64,000 bases of DNA from Costus lasius (GCA_027563935.2 CM050449.1:73498556-73562555); one strand, 5' to 3'; counted from the stretch's first letter, positions 1-12,867 are shown. Translations and numbers: made by a program. Notes: a model not told the origin generated them from the sequence alone.

Positions 1-1168
1 ATATTCTGGTTTTTCCCAAATTCCTATAAATCCTGATGATCAAGATAAAACCACTTTCACATGCCCGTATGGAACTTTTGCATATAGGAGAATGCCATTT
101 GGTTTATGTAATGCACCCGCTACATTTCAAAGATGCATGATGGCCATCTTTTCTAATTTCATTGAAAACTTTATGAATGTATTTTTGGATGATTTCTCCG
201 TATATGGTTCCTCTTTTGATGTTTGTTTGGCTAATTTATCTCGGGTTTTACAGAGATGTGAAGAAACTAACCTTGTGCTTAATTGGGAAAAATGTCACTT
301 CATGGTTAGGCAAGGGATAGTTTTGGGACACTAGATTTCAGAGAGAGGGATTGAATTTGATAAGGCCAAAGTTGAAGTAGTAGAGAAATTGGAACCACCC
401 ACCACAGTGAAGGAGGTCCGAAGCTTTCTAGGACATGCAAGATTCTACCAGCGATTCATCAAGGATTTCTCTAAGCTTGCTATACCTCTTACAAATTTAC
501 TTTGTAAAGTTGTAAAATTTTCTTTTAATGAAGATTGTTTATCTGCTTTTCAGGAACTAAAGAAGGCTTTGGTTTCAGCACCTATCATTCAACCTCCAGA
601 TTGGGATTTACCCTTTGAACTCATGTGTGATGCCAGCTATTATGCAGTTGGAGCAGTTCTAGGACAAAGGAAAGACAAAAAGCCTTATGTTATCCATTAT
701 GCTAGTAGGACTTTGGATGAGACACAGAGGAATTACACTACTGCTGAGAAGGAACTTTTTGCTATAATATTTGCCTTTGATAAATTTAGATCATACTTAA
801 TTAACTCCAAAGTGGTAGTGTACAGTGACCATGCAGCTGTTAGGTACTTAATGCAGAAAAAGGATACTAAACCACAATTACTCAGATGGATTTTACTTTT
901 GTAAGAATTTGATTTGTAGACTGAAGACAAAAAGGGATCAGAAAACCTTGTTGCAGATCATCTTTCAAGGATAGCGGTAGATACTGAAAAGAATGATAAG
1001 ATCAATGATTCCTTCCCTGAAGAGTAGCTCTTAGCCATTGAACAACTCAGAGCCCCCTGGTATGCTGACATAGTGAATTATCTTGTAGCTAATATTTTTC
1101 CTCCTGATTTGAGCTACCAAAAAAGGAAGAAATTTTTTGCTTAGGTGAAACACTATTTTTGGGATGAG
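1..1168 (+). pseudogene. Element A (Athila-like Ty3/gypsy): reverse transcriptase and RNase H remnant
   Basis: This is the middle of a Ty3/gypsy polyprotein that would copy retroelement RNA into DNA; it begins before the window. Visible motifs are MPFGLCNAPATFQ and the catalytic FLDDFSVYG of the RT palm (about 92-215), the RT thumb start [16 protein letters not shown] (about 410-470), and the RNase H segments [17 protein letters not shown] and [13 protein letters not shown] (about 620-775). The wording of these motifs is that of Athila/Tat-type plant elements. The frame is broken by a stop at about 332 (GH*IS where element B has GHLIS) and by further stops near 902, 914, 1025 and 1142. The gene is cut at 1173 by element C and resumes at 10301 as the integrase. 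It is a dead copy, and the element type is well supported. Confidence 0.9.
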
Positions 1169-1173
1169 CCTTA

Positions 1174-2866
1174 TGTTGGGGTATGCCCTTAAGGCTAATG
1201 TTTGAGGCCTTTGGGATTGTAACAGTATCATGTAATAAACTCTTATGTTTATAAAGGCATGGTTATTATTCAGGTTGTTACCTTGTCTGCAGTAATAAGT
1301 GTACTACTGAATAATGTCTCAAAGCTGTTCAGCTAGGCTGACAGGCTATATGTCCTTAGTCGAGATATCTTGGTGAATATGAGACAGCCTTGATATGATT
1401 GAGACTAATATGTGTTCTAATCTTATAGGATGCTTCGAGCATGGAATAAGATGTAGACTCATGGGTACATTGGATGTACTGGACAGACCCTACTAGGATA
1501 TTCATATTGCTTGTCACAATGTGAATAATCCTTGAATGCACTAAGTGGCACATGTCCTCTGACTTGAGATCACTTGAGTGACTAAATGATGATTGTCATT
1601 GTTTTGAGGTAGTTCAATATCATTTGAAACATAATGATCATAGACTATCTTGGATAATGATCATGAGTCAGGTTAGGGCACTAGTGATAGATATAGGATT
1701 GCCGTCTCCTTGTTCAAGGAGTGTGATGTTCTAAAGGGGCCCCCCTATATGAGATGATTGAGAAAGTGTATGGCCATACCCAGATGACTATGCTCGTCTG
1801 ATCTAATCATACTCATAGTATTGGAGTTACAAGCTTGACCCGCTTGTCCAATAAGAACATCCAGTGGCAAAGGACACATGCATGCCTTGTGAAGTTGATT
1901 CACACTTGTGCTGTGGTTTGGGAGTAGTCTTGGAAGACTCTTTCCTTTATATCGGGAGACAGTGATGTGTTGCTAGATACCCCTCACTGATCGTGATAAC
2001 GAAAGTTATTGTTACCGACATTTAAAGGAAACCCTCAGGGTCGCACAAATTGATGATATGACTTACTTAAGTCAGATCGTGTGGACTGAATTAGTTGGGT
2101 TCAGTTTAAAGGGATTTAAACTCTGATTGTAAGTGAGATCTAGTCTGATCATGTTTGATTGATTAGGGCTTGAGATCGGTAAGCTTCGATCGAGAGAGGA
2201 GATGCTAGATCGGTGAGATCAAAGAGCATCAGGAGATGGACGGTTAGACCTTGAGCCATTAGGTTCATAGAAGGTCTAGACCATGTATTGGCTTGGCTTG
2301 GTTTGATTTTGGTCTATGAGCCAAATCGAATTGAACCAAAGAATGAACCGGTTCACTATGTGAACGCATGGTTCATGAAGGAAGGCGTTTTGGCGTTGGA
2401 ACATGGCTTCATGACTTTCCATTTTGGGAAGTCATGTAACGCCATTTTTGATGTTATCGCCTAAACGCTTTTGCTCGCTTGTCATTGACGTTGCTTGCTT
2501 GCCATCTCGTGTGGAAGAAGGTGAACGACAAGGGAGAGCTCTCGGCCAAGGAAGCATCTCAACCTATCCCTTCCATTCGGCAAGGACTCTTGAAGATCTT
2601 TGCTAGCACAAAGATCAACAAGAAGAAGTCATCCCTCGTTTGTGTGCGTCACTTGTGGAGAAGATCTATCTTGCTCTTTGCTTCCAAGCCGCCTCCTTCC
2701 CATGGCCATGGTAACGAATCTTTCATTTGTTGTTTAAGTTGATCATATGAAAGTATAGCATGCGATCAAGTTTAAACCCTAATTCCGCTGCTAAAACAAA
2801 GAAGACCACTTGCGCTATCTATAGGGTTTCGCTCCCCCTTGAAGGGGACCCCTCTAAAACCCTACA
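1174..2866 (+). repeat. 5' LTR of Copia element C
   Basis: It starts TGTTGGGGTATGCCC and ends CCCTACA, directly before the primer site. It should carry the promoter and the polyadenylation signals. A TATA-like stretch, CCTTTATATCGGG, near 1944-1956 is kept in the LTRs of elements C, E and F and is the best candidate core promoter, but this is a guess from sequence alone. Close to the 3' end is a short hairpin (CTCCCC, TTGA loop region, GGGGACCCC) at about 2832-2852. Short open frames on both strands within the LTR recur in every copy and look incidental. Confidence 0.95.
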
Positions 2867-2868
2867 AT

Positions 2869-2880
2869 TGGTATCAGAGC
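2869..2880 (+). other. Primer-binding site of element C (initiator Met tRNA)
   Basis: TGGTATCAGAGC lies two bases after the 5' LTR. It is the standard plant primer site complementary to the 3' end of initiator methionine tRNA, where minus-strand DNA synthesis starts. Confidence 0.95.
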
Positions 2881-4697
2881 TCGGATCTATACTTGTTCAT
2901 ATGATTGCTTGCGCATCTTATGAGTAGATCATCATGTTTGTTCCATGCATATGCTTATGAGTAGATCTAATGATGGTTGATCACATGCCGAAACCTACAT
3001 GCTAGTTTAGAACTTAGATGTATGTTTCTTCATGATTTGCGCATGTTATATGTCTCTTCATGATTTGCGCATGTTGTTGTGTTGGCGCATGTTAAGTATG
3101 TTGAATGGTATTTCATCAAAACTTATACCTACTTGCGCGCAAACAATTAGATCTATATGCATCTACTATAAACCCTTAGACGGGTTGATGGGGTTGAAAG
3201 CATACTCTAGGTTAGATCCAATAGTCTGATCAGACCATCTGACAGCCTAGATGGGTTGACCAGATAGCACCTGTGCGAAAGCACGAGGTGGCTATAGGTT
3301 GACTGCATCACAAGCGTGTAGCGAGGTCTGGTTGAGACAGCAATGAACACACATGAGTTAGGCCCGGGGTCACACCCGCTTGCCAGATCTCATGAAGGTT
3401 GTTCAGCCCTTGGCGCATGCATGGTTGACCATCAGGTCAACTCGAGTCAGTTAGGACTTGGTGCATGCAAGGGCAAGGATCTAACTAGATTGATGAGTGG
3501 ATCCCTATCAATGGACCATTGTAAGGTTGTAGGGCACATAAGAGAATTAAAATTGATGCCAATGGGGTTTTCAAAATTTTATTTTCTATGTAATGGATCA
3601 CATGATGATTGGTTGATGCCATGATGCCTGTTTATTTAATCTTATGTGGGTTGCCCTATTGTGTGCTGTGCTGGGGCCTGCGTGCCTGGTTAATTATAAA
3701 TTAATCTTATTTTGTGATCTGCGAATCACATTATTTTTAATTTATTGTATAATTGACCTGCGAGTCAAGCTTGTCTAGATAGATCAAAATGTATTCTGAT
3801 TAGACAAGAGCACAAAAGCACACATCGCAGAGGCGCATTCAGCTGGTGGCGCACCTGAGGTGCTCTTGGCGCTAGGGCCCTGGGTTGGACCAGATGAGAT
3901 GCAAAAGTCCCAAGAAGAGCAAGTGAAGACTTAAGTATCTTAAGGTCTTACTTAGGCTTTGGGCTTTTACCACATAAGATCAGCATGCCTTCTTCTTATT
4001 CGTTATATAATTAGAACTGCATGAGTTTATCTTCTGCTATAGCCATAGGATTTGCCTGATAGTAAGAAGATAAAAGGCCGTTAAAATCCAAACGCTAAAA
4101 ATATCAAGCTCGTAAGCCTTCTGACGCGAAACCTCACTGTTCTGACTATCGTTGGAGCCGTGTTGTACCCACTCAGTGGGCACGTCTATCTATCTTCAGA
4201 CGGTGCGGGATTTCACCTGCGTGTTACAGAGAAGGGATTTATCGCTTCTCGTTGCTCAGCATAGCACGTGGTGGTCCAGGGAGTAGGTCGGGTTAGCTTG
4301 ACCATGTAGGCTACATATGTGGCGCATATGGTAGCGCATGGAGGCAGCCATCTGTGGAATCAGAGACTGTGTTGTACCAACTCAGTTGGCACAGTCTGCT
4401 GGATTGCCCAGTTGAAGGGGAATCGCACGGGTTGGCGATTGGCTGGGACAGCCTACCAGAAATTAGTGCCTGTCATCTCTGTGCATCTTATCTCGCCTGA
4501 GCGGGACGCGGAGACCAAGTATGAAATCTGGATCCCATCTCACTAAAAGAGTGTTACTCTTTCGGACTGTTTACTGGATTTTTCAGTCAGACAAAATAGT
4601 GAGAAAAGAATCTTTCTTAAGTCCTGGATTGATTCTGAACATTGATACTGACCTTGCTGTTCTTGCATTGTTGTAGATTCCTGCAGCAACGAACACC
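2881..4697 (+). other. Long untranslated leader of element C
   Basis: About 1.8 kb lie between the primer site and the gag start. No retroelement domain is seen here. The region should hold the packaging and dimerisation signals. The same leader, clearly homologous, is present in elements E and F. A 72-codon ATG ORF near its 3' end is listed separately. The gag ATG at 4698 sits in the context AACACCATGAG. Confidence 0.8.
4328..4546 (+). CDS. Small leader ORF (72 aa) upstream of gag in element C
   Basis: An ATG ORF starting MVAHGGSHLW and ending EIWIPSH lies 151 bp before the gag start. ORFs of the same length occur at the same place in elements E (27819-28037) and F (31313-31531), with several amino-acid differences and no frameshift. 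I recognise no family. It could be a translated upstream ORF that tunes gag-pol translation, or only a frame kept open because the copies are young. Upstream ATGs would be expected to reduce scanning to gag. Confidence 0.35.
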   Translation: MVAHGGSHLWNQRLCCTNSVGTVCWIAQLKGNRTGWRLAGTAYQKLVPVISVHLISPERDAETKYEIWIPSH

Positions 4698-7600
4698 ATG
4701 AGCTTCAATGTGCGATCCCTACTGGAAAGGGAGAAGTTTGCTGGGCCGAACTTCTCTGACTGGTTCGGACACCTTAAGATCGTTCTTAAGGCAGAGAGGA
4801 AACTGTATGTCCTCGAGACGGCAGTGCCGCCTCAGCCCGCTGCGAACGCCGCAAGGGCGGTTCGTGAAGCCTATGAAAAGCACGTCAATGATAGCATTGA
4901 TGTCGCTTGCCTGATGCTAGCGTCTATGACGCCACCGCTGCAGCGTCAGCATGAGGATATGTCGGCTATAGAGATTATAGCGAACCTCAAGATGCTGTAT
5001 GCTGCACAGGCGAGGACAGAACGCTATAATCTGACGAAGCTCTTCTTTCAGAGCAAACTGGCTGAAGGGAGCCCAGTGGGAGCTCACGTGCTCAAGATGA
5101 TTGGGCACAAGGAGGCTCTGGAGAAACTGGGGCATACCATTAACCAGGAGCTTGCTGTAGACATCATTCTGCAGTCTCTTCCGCCCTCTTTCGATGCGTT
5201 CATTATTAACTTTAATATGAACAAAATCGATTGTACTCCGGCAGAGCTGCTGAATATGCTCTTGACAACTGAGGAGACTCTGAAGGGAAAGCCTTCAACC
5301 TCTGTCTTAATGGTTCCTTACAGGAACAAGAAGAAGGGGAAGAAGGGCAAGGCCCCTGTCAAGAACTACAGCAAGGCTCTGAAGCAGAAGGTTAACCGGT
5401 CTAAGGACAACAGGTGTTTCCACTGTGGCCAGCTGGGTCACTGGAAAAAGGACTGTAAAGCGCTCCAAGGAGATAAGAGGGGAAGCATCACTTCTGGCTC
5501 AGGTATTTATGTGACTGAGGTCATGTTATCTTCTTCTTCTATTTCATGGGTGTTGGACACTGCATGTGGAGTTCACATTTGTTCAAATGTACAGGAACTC
5601 AAGAGAAGAAGGCAGGTGGGACAGCATGAGGTAGACCTACGCGTTGGAAACGGGGCACGGGTTGCTGCTGTTGCTGTAGGAGACTATTTCATCTCTTTAC
5701 CATCTGGACTTGTATTGGAATTAAACAATTGTTATTTTGTACCGAGTATCACCAAAAATATTATCTCTATTCCTGCTCTTGTCAGGAAAGGATTTGCCTT
5801 TGAATGCAATATTTCAAAGTGTGTTTTATCTTATGATAATATTGTTTATGCTACTGGTTCAATTAACAATGGGTTATACATGTTGGACATAGAAAGTTCT
5901 ATACATAACATTGATAATAAGAAAGCCAAGAATGCTGATGACAGCACCTTGCTATGGCATAGTCGTTTAGGCCATATAAACGAGAAACGCATTAAGCGGT
6001 TGCATGATCATGGACTACTGGGATCATTCTCCTATGAGGAGATTGATACATGCAAAGCTTGTTTAATGGGTAAAATGACGAAGTCACCTTTTCTTAATAA
6101 AGGTCAAAGGGCTTCAGGTTTACTTGACCTCATACACAGTGATGTGTGTGGGCCATTTAGTAAACATGCTAGAGGTGGCTATCAGTACTTCATTACCTTT
6201 ACTGATGATTTCAGTAGGTATGGTTATGTCTATCTGATGAGACATAAGAGTGAATCTTTTGACAAGTTCAAAGAGTTCAAGAATGAAGTACAAAATCACC
6301 TAGGCCGAAATATCAAGGCACTTCGTTCTGATCGAGGTGGAGAATACTTGAGTCATACATTTACTGACTATCTGAAGGAGTGTGGGATTATCTCACAGCT
6401 CACTCCGCCAGGAACACCGCAATGGAATGGTGTGTCCGAGAGGATAAATAGAACGTTACTTGATATGGTTCGTTCTATGATGAGTCAGGCTACTCTTCCA
6501 TACTCCTTTTGGGGTTTTGCACTGGAAACAGCTGCAAAGGTACTAAACCGAGTGCCATCCAAGGCCGTTTCAAAGACGCCATATGAGTTATGGTATGGGA
6601 AACAGCCAAGCTTGACATTTATCAGAATCTGGGGTTGCGAGGCTTATGTCAAAAAGCTCGCCTCTGGGAAACTAGAGAGCAGATCTGAGAAATGTATCTT
6701 TGTCGGTTACCCTAAGGAAACTAAGGGTTATTATTTCTACGATCCCAAAGAGAACAAAGTATTTGTTGCTCGGACGGCCATCTTTCTTGAGAAGGAGTTT
6801 CTTCTGCAAGAGGCTAGTGGGAGAGAAATAAAGCTGGATGAGAATCCAGAGGAAGGACAAAGTAGTCAAGCACAGTTGGATGAGCCTGAGCCGGTAGATC
6901 AGGTTACTGAACAACCTGAGGCTCAAATATCACGGGAACCGCGAACATCGGGAAGGATCCGTCGACAGCCTGAGCGCTATGACGGAGTCTACATCATTGA
7001 TAATGATGAACCCCTCACTTATGCGGAAGCGGTCAGTGGACCGGAGTCAGCTAGATGGCTTGATGCTATGCGAGCCGAGATGGACTCCATGTCAGATAAC
7101 CAAGTCTGGGATTTGGTTGATCCGCCTCCGGGAGTAATCTCTATAGGCTGTAAATGGATCTTCAAGAAGAAGATTGACATGGATGGTAACGTGGTTACCT
7201 ATAAAGGCAGGCTAGTTGCGAAAGGATTCAAACAAATCTACGGGATAGATTATGATGAAACTTTCTCACCTGTAGCCATGTTTAAGTCTATTCGGATTCT
7301 TTTCGCGATAGCGGCATATTACGATTATGAGATCTGGCAGATGGATGTGAAGACAGCTTTCCTTAATGGAAATCTGGATGAGGATGTGTATATGACACAA
7401 CCTGAGGGTTTCACTAATCCATCATATCGTCATAAAATATGCAAGCTAAAGAAGTCCATTTATGGACTGAAACAAGCATCAAGGAGCTGGAATATTCGTT
7501 TTGATGAATCAATCTCTGAGTTTGGTTTCATCAAGAACGAGGACGACCCGTGTGTATATAAGAGGTTTAGTGGGAGCGTGATTACTTTCCTAGTCCTCTA

Positions 7601-8582
7601 CGTCGATGATATCTTAATCATTGGAAATGATATTCCTGAACTGCATGCTGTTAAAGCATGGTTAGGAAAATGTTTCCAGATGAAAGATTTAGGAGAAGCA
7701 GCCTATGTATTAGGTGTGAAGATCTACCGGGATAGATCTAAGAGGCTTCTCGGGCTGTGCCAGAGTACTTACATCGATAAAGTCCTGGAGAGATTCCATT
7801 TAGAGAATTCTAAAAGAGGATATCTTCCAGTCAGACATGGTCTGAATCTTTCGAGGAGTCAGTGTCCGCAAACACAGACTGAGAAAGATGAAATGGACAA
7901 TACGCCTTATGCTTCGGCTATTGGGTCCATTATGTATGCGATGTTGTGTACTCGCCCAGACGTCGCTTACGGGTTAAGCGTGACCAGTCGGTTCCAAAGT
8001 AATCCAGGTATGGCGCACTGGATTGCGGTCAAGAACATTTTAGAATATCTGCGGAGGACCAAAGATATGTTCTTGATATATGGTGGTCAGGAAGAACTCA
8101 GTATAGAAGGATATACTGATGCTTCGTTCCAGTCGGACCAGGATGATTTCCGATCGCAATCAGGCTATGTTTTTAGCTTGAATGGTGGAGCAGTGGTGTG
8201 GAAAAGTTTCAAACAATCAACTGTTGCTGATTCCACAACAGAAGCCGAGTATGTTGCAGCCTCGGAAGCATCCAAGGAGGCAGTATGGATTCGTAAGTTC
8301 GTGAGAGAACTTGGTGTCGTTCCTTCGAGTGCAGATCCTTTGGTTATCTTCTGTGATAACACTGGAGCAATCGCACAAGCAAAGGAACCACGGTCGCACC
8401 AGAAGTCCAAGCACATACAGAGACGGTTTCACTTGATCCGGGAGATCATAGATCGTGGCGAGATCAAAATATGCAAGGTTCATACAGACGACAATCTGGC
8501 AGACCCGCTTACCAAGCCTCTGGCGCAGCAGAAGCATGAGAAGCACTGTAATAATATGGGTTTGAGATTTCTCAACCATTAG
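4698..8582 (+). CDS. Copia Gag-Pol polyprotein of element C, intact
   Basis: One 1294-aa ORF has the Copia order Gag, protease, integrase, RT, RNase H. Gag fills about residues 1-255 and ends in a CCHC zinc knuckle CFHCGQLGHWKKDC (240-253). The protease motif is LDTACGVHIC with Asp287; the family has DTA where DTG or DSG is usual. Integrase shows the HHCC finger (H421, H425, C452, C455) and D482, D545, E581, the D35E spacing. RT has the catalytic YVDD at 968-971. RNase H has acidic residues in YTDAS (D1141), TTEAEY (E1182) and FCDNTG (D1220). All domains are present with no stop, so the element may be competent. The protein would work in cytoplasmic virus-like particles, and the integrase in the nucleus. 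Confidence 0.95.
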   Translation: MSFNVRSLLEREKFAGPNFSDWFGHLKIVLKAERKLYVLETAVPPQPAANAARAVREAYEKHVNDSIDVACLMLASMTPPLQRQHEDMSAIEIIANLKMLYAAQARTERYNLTKLFFQSKLAEGSPVGAHVLKMIGHKEALEKLGHTINQELAVDIILQSLPPSFDAFIINFNMNKIDCTPAELLNMLLTTEETLKGKPSTSVLMVPYRNKKKGKKGKAPVKNYSKALKQKVNRSKDNRCFHCGQLGHWKKDCKALQGDKRGSITSGSGIYVTEVMLSSSSISWVLDTACGVHICSNVQELKRRRQVGQHEVDLRVGNGARVAAVAVGDYFISLPSGLVLELNNCYFVPSITKNIISIPALVRKGFAFECNISKCVLSYDNIVYATGSINNGLYMLDIESSIHNIDNKKAKNADDSTLLWHSRLGHINEKRIKRLHDHGLLGSFSYEEIDTCKACLMGKMTKSPFLNKGQRASGLLDLIHSDVCGPFSKHARGGYQYFITFTDDFSRYGYVYLMRHKSESFDKFKEFKNEVQNHLGRNIKALRSDRGGEYLSHTFTDYLKECGIISQLTPPGTPQWNGVSERINRTLLDMVRSMMSQATLPYSFWGFALETAAKVLNRVPSKAVSKTPYELWYGKQPSLTFIRIWGCEAYVKKLASGKLESRSEKCIFVGYPKETKGYYFYDPKENKVFVARTAIFLEKEFLLQEASGREIKLDENPEEGQSSQAQLDEPEPVDQVTEQPEAQISREPRTSGRIRRQPERYDGVYIIDNDEPLTYAEAVSGPESARWLDAMRAEMDSMSDNQVWDLVDPPPGVISIGCKWIFKKKIDMDGNVVTYKGRLVAKGFKQIYGIDYDETFSPVAMFKSIRILFAIAAYYDYEIWQMDVKTAFLNGNLDEDVYMTQPEGFTNPSYRHKICKLKKSIYGLKQASRSWNIRFDESISEFGFIKNEDDPCVYKRFSGSVITFLVLYVDDILIIGNDIPELHAVKAWLGKCFQMKDLGEAAYVLGVKIYRDRSKRLLGLCQSTYIDKVLERFHLENSKRGYLPVRHGLNLSRSQCPQTQTEKDEMDNTPYASAIGSIMYAMLCTRPDVAYGLSVTSRFQSNPGMAHWIAVKNILEYLRRTKDMFLIYGGQEELSIEGYTDASFQSDQDDFRSQSGYVFSLNGGAVVWKSFKQSTVADSTTEAEYVAASEASKEAVWIRKFVRELGVVPSSADPLVIFCDNTGAIAQAKEPRSHQKSKHIQRRFHLIREIIDRGEIKICKVHTDDNLADPLTKPLAQQKHEKHCNNMGLRFLNH

Positions 8583-8590
8583 ATTAAGTG

Positions 8591-8602
8591 CAAGTGGGAG
8601 AT
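8591..8602 (+). other. Polypurine tract of element C
   Basis: CAAGTGGGAGAT lies directly before the 3' LTR and 8 bp after the gag-pol stop. It is the expected primer for plus-strand synthesis. The same tract is seen at the same place in E and F. Confidence 0.85.
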
Positions 8603-10295
8603 TGTTGGGGTATGCCCTTAAGGCTAATGTTTGAGGCCTTTGGGATTGTAACAGTATCATGTAATAAACTCTTATGTTTATAAAGGCATGGTTATTATTC
8701 AGGTTGTTACCTTGTCTGCAGTAATAAGTGTACTACTGAATAATGTCTCAAAGCTGTTCAGCTAGGCTGACAGGCTATATGTCCTTAGTCGAGATATCTT
8801 GGTGAATATGAGACAGCCTTGATATGATTGAGACTAATATGTGTTCTAATCTTATAGGATGCTTCGAGCATGGAATAAGATGTAGACTCATGGGTACATT
8901 GGATGTACTGGACAGACCCTACTAGGATATTCATATTGCTTGTCACAATGTGAATAATCCTTGAATGCACTAAGTGGCACATGTCCTCTGACTTGAGATC
9001 ACTTGAGTGACTAAATGATGATTGTCATTGTTTTGAGGTAGTTCAATATCATTTGAAACATAATGATCATAGACTATCTTGGATAATGATCATGAGTCAG
9101 GTTAGGGCACTAGTGATAGATATAGGATTGCCGTCTCCTTGTTCAAGGAGTGTGATGTTCTAAAGGGGCCCCCCTATATGAGATGATTGAGAAAGTGTAT
9201 GGCCATACCCAGATGACTATGCTCGTCTGATCTAATCATACTCATAGTATTGGAGTTACAAGCTTGACCCGCTTGTCCAATAAGAACATCCAATGGCAAA
9301 GGACACATGCATGCCTTGTGAAGTTGATTCACACTTGTGCTGTGGTTTGGGAGTAGTCTTGGAAGACTCTTTCCTTTATATCGGGAGACAGTGATGTGTT
9401 GCTAGATACCCCTCATTGATCGTGATAACGAAAGTTATTGTTACCGACATTTAAAGGAAACCCTCAGGGTCGCACAAATTGATGATATGACTTACTTAAG
9501 TCAGATCGTGTGGACTGAATTAGTTGGGTTCAGTTTAAAGGGATTTAAACTCTGATTGTAAGTGAGATCTAGTCTGATCATGTTTGATTGATTAGGGCTT
9601 GAGATCGGTAAGCTTCGATCGAGAGAGGAGATGCTAGATCGGTGAGATCAAAGAGCATCAGGAGATGGACGGTTAGACCTTGAGCCATTAGGTTCATAGA
9701 AGGTCTAGACCATGTATTGGCTTGGCTTGGTTTGATTTTGGTCTATGAGCCAAATCGAATTGAACCAAAGAATGAACCGGTTCACTATGTGAACGCATGG
9801 TTCATGAAGGAAGGCGTTTTGGCGTTGGAACATGGCTTCATGACTTTCCATTTTGGGAAGTCATGTAACGCCATTTTTGATGTTATCGCCTAAACGCTTT
9901 TGCTCGCTTGTCATTGACGTTGCTTGCTTGCCATCTCGTGTGGAAGAAGGTGAACGACAAGGGAGAGCTCTCGGCCAAGGAAGCATCTCAACCTATCCCT
10001 TCCATTCGGCAAGGACTCTTGAAGATCTTTGCTAGCACAAAGATCAACAAGAAGAAGTCATCCCTCGTTTGTGTGCGTCACTTGTGGAGAAGATCTATCT
10101 TGCTCTTTTCTTCCAAGCCGCCTCCTTCCCATGGCCATGGTAACGAATCTTTCATTTGTTGTTTAAGTTGATCATATGAAAGTATAGCATGCGATCAAGT
10201 TTAAACCCTAATTCCGCTGCTAAAACAAAGAAGACCACTTGCGCTATCTATAGGGTTTCGCTCCCCCTTGAAGGGGACCCCTCTAAAACCCTACA
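8603..10295 (+). repeat. 3' LTR of Copia element C
   Basis: It is 1693 bp, the same length as the 5' LTR, and differs from it at three positions seen by eye. It ends CCCTACA and is followed by the target duplication CCTTA. Confidence 0.95.
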
Positions 10296-10300
10296 CCTTA

Positions 10301-11496
10301 TGTGTTTAGAAGATGTACAGATGGCATTTTTAGAAGATGTGTACCTGAAGAAGAAGTTGCAGATATATTGCTTCATTGCCATGGATCCTCTTATGGTGGT
10401 CATGCCAGTACTGAGAAGACTGTTTTTAAGGTGTTGCAATCATGATTTTATTGGCCCACAATGTTCAAAGATGCTAGAAATTTTATATTATCTTGTGATA
10501 GATGTCAAAAGACAGGGAACATTAACAGAAGACATGAGATGCCACTGTCCAATATTCTTGAAGTTGAGATATTTGATGTTTGGGGAATTGACTTCATGGG
10601 ACCTTTCCCATCTTCTGGAGGTAACAAGTACATTCCTGTAGCCGTAGATTATATCTCAAAATGGGTTGAAGCTCTTGCTTCCCCTACAAATGATTCCAGA
10701 GTGGTGGTTATACTGTTCAAAAAAACTTATCTTTCCATTGTACGGGACACCACGAGTAGTAATCAGTGATGGAGGCTCGCATTTCATAGAACACAAGTTC
10801 TCATCCATGCTCAAGAAGTATGGGGTAAATCAAAGAGTTGCAACACCTTATCACCCCCAAACGAGTGGTCAAGTTGAGGTATCAAACAGAGAAATCAAAG
10901 GAATTTTGGAAAAGATAGTGTCACGCACTAGAAAAGACTAGGCATTCAAACTTGATGATGCATTGTGGGAATACAGGACTGCTTTCAAAACACCTATAGG
11001 TACGTCTCCTTTTCATTTGATTTATGGAAAATCATGTCACCTTCCTGTAGAGCTCGAGCATAAGGCGTTCTGAGCAATCAAGAAGCTGAATTTCGACTTG
11101 AAGAACGCGGGTGAAAAATGGAGGTTACAATTAAACAAGCTAGATGAGATCAGACTCTCTGCATATAAAAATGCAAGAATTTACAAAGAGAGGACTAAAA
11201 GATGGCATGATCGACATATTTTCATAAAAGACTTCCAACCAGGCGATGTTGTTCTTTTGTTCAACTCTAGACTGAGACTTTTCCCTGGAAAGCTTAAGTC
11301 TCGATGGTCTGATCCTTTTCAGGTGAAGAAAGCCTATCCTTATGGAGCTGTAGACATATGGAGTGAGGGAATAGGAGAATTTAAGGTTAATGTTCAGAGA
11401 TTGAAGCAGTATTATCAAGATGAGCAGATTGAAGAAAAGGAAAGTTTTTACCTTGATGAGCCACGATCAAATCCGAGTACCGAATGGTCAAGCTAA
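10301..11496 (+). pseudogene. Element A (Athila-like): integrase remnant
   Basis: This continues the polyprotein of 1-1168 after the insertion of element C. Seen in order are the zinc-finger part (HGSSYGGHAS, then CDRCQ), [11 protein letters not shown] with the first catalytic Asp, [21 protein letters not shown] with the second Asp, and EVSNREIKG with the catalytic Glu. The C-terminal [22 protein letters not shown] region resembles the GPY/F module. Frame changes occur between about 10440 and 10760, and stops near 10939 and 11072. The last open stretch ends at 11496. The motif wording matches Athila/Tat integrases. The copy is inactive. Confidence 0.9.

Positions 11497-12867
<1,371 letters not shown>

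Larger units (their letters stand above)
1174..10295 (+). mobile_element. Element C: complete, probably intact Copia LTR retrotransposon
   Basis: The element is 9122 bp with two 1693-bp LTRs in direct repeat (TG...CA), an initiator-Met primer site, a leader of about 1.8 kb, one uninterrupted gag-pol ORF and a purine tract before the 3' LTR. A 5-bp target duplication, CCTTA, lies at 1169-1173 and 10296-10300; removing the element rejoins the Athila integrase frame of element A. Only three differences were found by eye between the LTRs (near 1864/9293, 1986/9416 and 2678/10108), so insertion is recent. The LTR start TGTTGGGGTATGCCC resembles the BARE-1/Angela group as I remember it; this lineage call is less certain than the Copia call. 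Confidence 0.95.

Noticed and set aside
1356..1553. A minus-strand frame of about 65 codons found in every LTR of C, E and F.
   Set aside because: Copies are highly similar at the DNA level, and the frame has no recognisable motif; length and ends vary between LTR variants.
8217..8660. A 147-codon minus-strand frame over the end of gag-pol, repeated at the same place in F and, in shortened form, in E.
   Set aside because: It is antisense to conserved RNase H coding sequence and its persistence follows from the sense frame. No domain is recognisable.
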